From positions 1 through 39,893 of the forward strand of contig NZ_JAQGMM010000362.1 in the NCBI RefSeq assembly GCF_028292365.1: 39,893 nucleotides of DNA. The letters are read 5' to 3'. A program made the translations under genes and the position numbers. The DNA comes from Caballeronia sp. (GTDB lineage: Bacteria > Pseudomonadota > Gammaproteobacteria > Burkholderiales > Burkholderiaceae). Below, piece after piece: positions 35,871 through 39,893 of the stretch; position 1 is the first letter of the stretch; each line of letters opens with the position of its first letter. Below the pieces are notes generated by a model. It saw only the letters and a program-made list of their open reading frames with translations, was not told the origin of the DNA and ran no database searches.

Positions 35871-36833
35871 ATGCAAAAAAGCACGAGTCCGGGCCTTAGC
35901 AACCTGAACTGGGACGATCTCCGGTACTTCCTGGCAGTGGCGCGAACCCAGCGCGCAAGCGGCGCGGCGAAGCGTCTGGGGGTCGATTACACGACCGTCG
36001 CGCGGCGCGTGCGCGCGCTGGAAGACGCGCTCGGCACCCTGCTCTTCGATAAATCCCGCAGCGGCGGTTTCATCCTGACCGCCGAAGGGCAGCGCCTGCT
36101 GACGTATGTCGACGCCATGGAAAGCACGGTTCAGTCGGCGACCGAGCACATTGCCAACTCGGGACACGCGTTGTCCGGACACGTACGAGTCGGCTCGACC
36201 GAAGGTTTCGGCTGCTTCTTTCTCGCGCCGCAACTCGCGCGCTTTCAGGACGCCCACCGGCAGATTTCCATCGACTTGTTGCCGGTGCCGCACTTCGTCA
36301 GCTTGTCCAAGCGCGAGGCCGACATAGCCGTCACGCTGGAGCGCCCTGAACATGGCCAGACCGTCTACACGAAACTCTGCGACTACCGCTTGCGCCTCTA
36401 CGCTACGCGCGACTATCTCGACCAGCACGAACAGGTACGCAAGGTCGAAGACCTCACGACGCATCGCTTCGCGAGTTATATCGATGACCTCGCGTTCAGC
36501 TACGAGTTGCTCTATCTCGAACGCGCGATTCCGGGCGCTGTGTCACGTTGGCGGAGCACCAGCGTGATCGCGCAATATCACGCCGCGTTGCAGGGCCGCT
36601 CGCTCGCGATCCTGCCGTGTTTCATGGCCGCGCAGGACCCGCGACTCGTGCCCGTTCTCGCCGATGACATCGTCGTCACGCGTGCTTTTTATCTGTCCTG
36701 CCGCGAAGATTTGCGCAAATTGAAACGCATCACGGCAGTGTGGGACTTCTTGCGCACAGTGGCTGAAATCAATCGTCCGTTGCTGATGGGCGAGTCGCGC
36801 GAGATGCTATGGAGCGAAACGCAGAGGCCGTAA
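35871..36833 (+). CDS. LysR-type regulator divergent from mmsAB
   Basis: This regulator has about 320 residues. Its winged helix-turn-helix begins at LNWDDLRYFLAVARTQRASG and continues AAKRLGVDYTTVARRVRALE. An effector-binding domain follows from about residue 90 (GHVRVGSTEGFGCFFLAPQL). The place next to mmsA suggests that it controls valine/semialdehyde catabolism, although the mmsAB regulator known in Pseudomonas (MmsR) is of the AraC family. The start may be the ATG at 35829 or at 35871. I prefer 35871, because the longer form adds 14 residues of unusual composition over a palindrome; neither has a clear ribosome site. A terminator follows at 36916-36940. Confidence 0.87.
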   Translation: MQKSTSPGLSNLNWDDLRYFLAVARTQRASGAAKRLGVDYTTVARRVRALEDALGTLLFDKSRSGGFILTAEGQRLLTYVDAMESTVQSATEHIANSGHALSGHVRVGSTEGFGCFFLAPQLARFQDAHRQISIDLLPVPHFVSLSKREADIAVTLERPEHGQTVYTKLCDYRLRLYATRDYLDQHEQVRKVEDLTTHRFASYIDDLAFSYELLYLERAIPGAVSRWRSTSVIAQYHAALQGRSLAILPCFMAAQDPRLVPVLADDIVVTRAFYLSCREDLRKLKRITAVWDFLRTVAEINRPLLMGESREMLWSETQRP

Positions 36834-36915
36834 ATTTCTCGTTTGTTCAGCTCCCCTTATATATGAGATACGCATTCGCATAACGGGTGCATAATCGTCC
36901 GCCCATAAGGCTTTC

Positions 36916-36940
36916 CGCCGTAGCCCTGCTGCGGCGTTTT
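36916..36940 (+). terminator. Intrinsic terminator after the mmsAB-linked LysR gene
   Basis: CGCCGTAGC (36916-36924) pairs with GCTGCGGCG (36928-36936) over nine positions with one U-G pair, around the three-base loop CCT. It runs into TTTT. It lies about 80 bases after the LysR stop. Confidence 0.8.
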
Positions 36941-37050
36941 CACATGGACGTGACCTTTATCCATCTCATATTTATCACTCGCAGACAGACCGGTCATCCA
37001 CCGCCCGCGCGTCTTTTTTCACCCGCGCGTTTGCCGCGCCCGGTGCGCTG

Positions 37051-38037
37051 ATGGCGTTCGTCATCTGGTCCCGCCGGAACGTGTCGCACCAGCGTGTGCG
37101 TTTCGTCGAAGCGCGCACTGTCCGCGCCATGGTGATCGTCGCCGTCATTGCGATGATCCTGGCCGCGCTCGCGCTTGGCATCGCCATTGGCGCGGCAATG
37201 GGCAACACTCACGCGGCCGAAGAGAAAGCGCAAACAGAGCGGCGCTCCTACGAGATCGATGAACTCGGCAAGATCAGCGCAACACTCACGCATATCGAAC
37301 CGCGTGTGATCGAACTCGTGTCACAAGTGAATGAACTTCAGGACTTCGAAGCACAATTGAAAGCGGCACGACGCGCGGCCGATCATCCGGACATCCACGT
37401 GGTTCCACCGCTTCCCGATAACGACGATGAATCGCCGCTGGACAGCAGCGCGTCGGGCGGCCCATCGCTGCCGCCCCGCCTCTGCGACGCCCAGCGTGCG
37501 GCGGTTACCGGTTCCGCACCCCAGCGGTTGAAGCGCACGCAAAGCGCGCTGGATTGCCTCGATGCAACCATCGGCGCACTCGATGACGCCGTGCTCGCGC
37601 ACTACGCGTCATACATGGCGTTTCCAGGCCGCCAGCCCGCGCCCGACGCACGCTCCGGCTCGCCATTCGGCAACCGTATTGACCCGTTCACGGGACACCT
37701 GAACTTTCATCCGGGCGTGGACCTGGTCGCCCCCACCGGCACGGCCATCTTCGCCAGCGCGGGCGGCCGCGTGATTCAGGCTGGACCGCACGGCGGCTAC
37801 GGCATTGCCGTCGATATCCAGCACAGCAGCGGCGTGATTACCCGCTACGGACATACGTCGAAGATATTCGTGAAGGTGGGCGATCTTGTCATGCCCGGCC
37901 AGAAGATTGCCGAAATCGGCTCGACGGGCCGCTCGACCGGACCGCACTTGCACTTCGAGGTGATCATCGACGGGACGCAGCTCAATCCCACGCCTTATCT
38001 CGCCCTCTTCAAGCTGAAATCCAATGCCGCGAACTGA
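37051..38037 (+). CDS. M23-family (LytM-type) peptidoglycan endopeptidase, membrane-anchored
   Basis: This 328-residue protein has a short basic cytoplasmic tail, one membrane helix (about 26-50) and a periplasmic helical region (about 55-115). A Pro/Ser-rich linker leads to a C-terminal LytM domain. The zinc and catalytic residues are all present: His220 and Asp224 (HPGVD), His268 (RYGHTS), and His299 and His301 (HLHFE). It should therefore be an active cell-wall hydrolase, unlike EnvC- or NlpD-type activators, which lack them. Two further genes follow closely, the second a bactofilin. This is the context known for LmdC/Csd-type shape enzymes. The ATG at 37051 has no strong ribosome site. 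Confidence 0.9.
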   Translation: MAFVIWSRRNVSHQRVRFVEARTVRAMVIVAVIAMILAALALGIAIGAAMGNTHAAEEKAQTERRSYEIDELGKISATLTHIEPRVIELVSQVNELQDFEAQLKAARRAADHPDIHVVPPLPDNDDESPLDSSASGGPSLPPRLCDAQRAAVTGSAPQRLKRTQSALDCLDATIGALDDAVLAHYASYMAFPGRQPAPDARSGSPFGNRIDPFTGHLNFHPGVDLVAPTGTAIFASAGGRVIQAGPHGGYGIAVDIQHSSGVITRYGHTSKIFVKVGDLVMPGQKIAEIGSTGRSTGPHLHFEVIIDGTQLNPTPYLALFKLKSNAAN

Positions 38038-38401
38038 TCGAAACAGGCCGTCGCACAAGCTCACGCGCCGCACCTATTCGCTGACATCAAGACGTGGTCC
38101 GACGTGGCCCATGCTGTTGCTCGGCACGATTGCCGCTGCCTGCGCCGCAGCGGCGCTGGCAGCGGCGGGCTTCGCACTTGTCACGTCGCGCGATAACAGC
38201 AAAAAGGCCGATGCGCTGTGCGCACCGCCCATGTCTGAACGCGAGATCCGCGAGCAACTTTCGAAGGCGCGCATCGCGCTGGACCATGAAGTGGCGACAC
38301 GGCTCGTCATGGAGCAACAAGCGGCCGAAAGCCTGGCGGAGATTCATCGAATGCGAACGGACCTGACCTTCCTCAAGCGTCAGCGGGACAAGTCGAACTA
38401 G
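38024..38401 (+). CDS. Bitopic coiled-coil protein of unknown function in the M23-bactofilin cluster
   Basis: This 125-residue protein starts inside the M23 gene (14-base overlap), which indicates translational coupling. A very basic N-tail (MPRTDRNRPSHKLTRRTYSL) should lie in the cytoplasm. One Ala-rich membrane helix follows (about 30-53). A charged helical segment, about 70-122, has heptad-like spacing (EREIREQLSKARIALDHEVA) and would form a periplasmic coiled coil. I do not recognise a family. The M23 neighbour also has a helical region right after its membrane helix, so the two could pair. The bactofilin gene starts 93 bases after its stop. Confidence 0.75.
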   Translation: MPRTDRNRPSHKLTRRTYSLTSRRGPTWPMLLLGTIAAACAAAALAAAGFALVTSRDNSKKADALCAPPMSEREIREQLSKARIALDHEVATRLVMEQQAAESLAEIHRMRTDLTFLKRQRDKSN

Positions 38402-38494
38402 ATAGACCGATCCCGAGCCACCCTCCACGCCGCCACATCGATCCGTCCATGACCGGCAACCATTTTTGCAATCCAGACCAGAAGAGGTTTTCCC

Positions 38495-38932
38495 ATGTTC
38501 AAGAAAAAATCTACCGGCGTCAGTCAAGCCAAGCTAGCTACGCTGATCGCACACGATGTCCAGATCGCGGGCAACCTCGAATTCAGCGACGGCCTGCGCA
38601 TGGATGGCCACGTCAAGGGCAACGTGACGGGCCGCGCGGGCGAGCAGACGCTGCTGGTTGTCAGCGACCAGGGGTCGATCACCGGCAACGTCAATGCCTA
38701 TGACATCGTGATCAACGGCACCATCACCGGCGATGTCACCGTGGAGCATTTTGTCGAGCTGCAATCGAACGCGCATGTGAACGGCAACATCTATTACCAG
38801 CAACTGCGCATGGACGTTGGCGCTTCCGTGGAAGGCAAGCTCACGAAACGCGACAACACCCTGGCGCCGCAGGCGGATACGCCGCGGCTCAGCTCCGAAC
38901 TGACCTCGGACTACTCGCATAGCGAGACGTAA
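38495..38932 (+). CDS. Bactofilin (polymer-forming cytoskeletal protein, DUF583)
   Basis: This 145-residue protein has a short basic N-tail (MFKKKSTGVSQ) and a central right-handed beta-helix of about 100 residues. The helix has the repeating bactofilin pattern, for example IAGNLEFSDGLRMDGHVKGN and ITGNVNAYDIVINGTITGDV. A flexible Ser/Thr-rich C-tail follows. Bactofilins assemble into filaments without nucleotide and place cell-wall enzymes at given sites. AGAGG precedes the ATG at a good distance. An M23 peptidase and a bitopic protein lie directly upstream, matching the bactofilin plus peptidase pairing known in other proteobacteria. Confidence 0.94.
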   Translation: MFKKKSTGVSQAKLATLIAHDVQIAGNLEFSDGLRMDGHVKGNVTGRAGEQTLLVVSDQGSITGNVNAYDIVINGTITGDVTVEHFVELQSNAHVNGNIYYQQLRMDVGASVEGKLTKRDNTLAPQADTPRLSSELTSDYSHSET

Positions 38933-39106
38933 CTCGCGTGGCGGCTGAATTGCAAGACGACGGAACAGGGAAGACGCCTGCGCAGTAGGCGCCGGACAAA
39001 TCCGCTAACATCTACAGCAATTCCGGCCATGCCTCCCTATACGCTGCCTCTCGTCGCGAAAGACGGCATGCGCCGGCACCATCACTGTGTGCGGGGGCAG
39101 GAATTC

Positions 39107-39893
39107 ATGCTGGTCAATTGTGCGGCTTACCAGAAAGGCCGCAAGCTCGCCGACGTCGCTATCGACGATATTTCCGCGTATCGGGAAGTCCCCGACTGCT
39201 TCGTCTGGGTCGCGCTGAAGGACCCCGGCCCGGGCGAACTCGCGCATATGTCACACCAGTTCGGGCTGCACGAACTCGCCGTGGAAGACGCTCAGCAAGG
39301 CCACGAACGTCCGAAGATCGACGAATACGCGGACTCGCTGTTTTGCGTGCTCCACACCGTGGAACTCGATTCCGACAACGAACTGGTGGTCGGCGAGATC
39401 AACGTGTTCGTCGGAAAAAACTACGTACTGTCCGTGCGTAACAGGACGAGCCAGGGATTCCAGGATGTGCGCAAGCGCTGCGAGCGCGAACCGCATCTGC
39501 TGGAACACGGCCCGGCATTCGTGATGTACGCGCTGATCGACAATGTAGTGGACCGGTATTTCCCCATTCTGGAAACGCTCGGCGCGGAGCTCGACGAACT
39601 CGAAGAACGCATCTTCGAGCGCAACGGGTCGGCGGCGTCGCGGGTGATCATCGAAGACCTGTATTCCCTGAAGCGCCGGCTTGTCCTGCTGCAACATCAC
39701 ACCGCGCCACTGCTGGAAGCGGTCAGCAAGCTATACGGCGGCCGCGCTCCGGGCATTTGTACCGGCATGCAGGATTATTTCCGCGATGTGTACGACCATC
39801 TGTTGCGTATCGTGAAAACAATTGAAGGGCGCCGCGAAATGATCGTTACCGCGATCCAGGTCAACCTGGGCATGATTTCGCTGGCGGAAAGCG
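39107..39893 (+). CDS. corA: CorA-family magnesium/cobalt channel, C-terminus cut by the window edge
   Basis: The 262 codons present cover the cytoplasmic funnel domain of a CorA-type divalent-cation channel: FVWVALKDPGPGELAHMSHQ, FGLHELAVEDAQQGHERPKI, and ELEERIFERNGSAASRVIIE followed by the long stalk helix. The two membrane helices and the GMN selectivity motif lie beyond the window, so channel function is not confirmed here. I start at the ATG at 39107, with AGGAATTC just upstream; an in-frame ATG at 39029 has no ribosome site and adds 26 His/Arg-rich residues. It follows the bactofilin gene by 174 bases on the same strand, with no clear terminator between them. Confidence 0.88.
   Translation, partial: MLVNCAAYQKGRKLADVAIDDISAYREVPDCFVWVALKDPGPGELAHMSHQFGLHELAVEDAQQGHERPKIDEYADSLFCVLHTVELDSDNELVVGEINVFVGKNYVLSVRNRTSQGFQDVRKRCEREPHLLEHGPAFVMYALIDNVVDRYFPILETLGAELDELEERIFERNGSAASRVIIEDLYSLKRRLVLLQHHTAPLLEAVSKLYGGRAPGICTGMQDYFRDVYDHLLRIVKTIEGRREMIVTAIQVNLGMISLAES

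Overview
The window reads as chromosomal DNA from a GC-rich betaproteobacterium of the Burkholderiaceae (Paraburkholderia/Caballeronia/Burkholderia type). The evidence is the gene families and their order: an llpE-ceoAB-opcM-type efflux operon with its divergent LysR gene, a DUF4148 secreted protein, a NarK1K2GHJI-XL cluster, and high-GC codon usage throughout. I see no tRNA, rRNA, insertion sequence, prophage or CRISPR array. It looks like an ordinary chromosomal backbone packed with metabolic operons.

Layout. (1) 1-5668, minus strand: a tripartite RND efflux operon in the order lipase-like protein, membrane-fusion protein, RND pump, outer-membrane lipoprotein (cut by the window edge). A divergent LysR regulator lies at 5797-6807, with a 15-bp palindrome between them. 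(2) 7167-7673: a secreted DUF4148 protein and a 45-codon micro-gene, closed by a strong terminator. (3) 7771-10329, minus: B12-dependent ribonucleotide reductase NrdJ. (4) 10550-23963, plus: ten tightly packed genes for nitrate respiration, narK1-narK2-narG-narH-narJ-narI-PPIase-mobB-narX-narL. Several overlap by a few bases, and a NarL-like 7-2-7 site lies upstream. (5) 23990-26783, minus: glgC-glgA glycogen synthesis. (6) 27247-32410, plus: pyridoxal kinase, a short-chain dehydrogenase, a GH15 glucoamylase/trehalase-like enzyme and an orphan dihydrolipoyl-dehydrogenase-like flavoprotein. A strong terminator follows. (7) 32534-32881, minus: a small three-helix membrane protein. (8) 33179-35657, minus: mmsA-mmsB (valine/propionate-type semialdehyde catabolism), with a divergent LysR gene at 35871-36833. 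(9) 37051-38932, plus: an M23 peptidase, a bitopic coiled-coil protein and a bactofilin, forming a cell-envelope module. (10) 39107 to the end: CorA-type Mg2+ channel, cut by the edge.

How the parts work together. The centre of the window is an anaerobic-survival block. Nitrate import, reduction, cofactor delivery, folding help and the nitrate two-component system appear to be one transcription unit. It is divergent from an oxygen-independent ribonucleotide reductase that would keep dNTP synthesis running without oxygen. The next block handles storage alpha-glucan: GlgC and GlgA build it, and the GH15 enzyme and the dehydrogenase may release and oxidise glucose.

Most of the content belongs to known families. 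The points most worth a second look are: the Asp-for-Ser nucleophile in the efflux-operon hydrolase; the structured leader with a 12-codon ORF upstream of narK1; the uncharacterised bitopic protein between the M23 peptidase and the bactofilin; and the 45-codon micro-gene.
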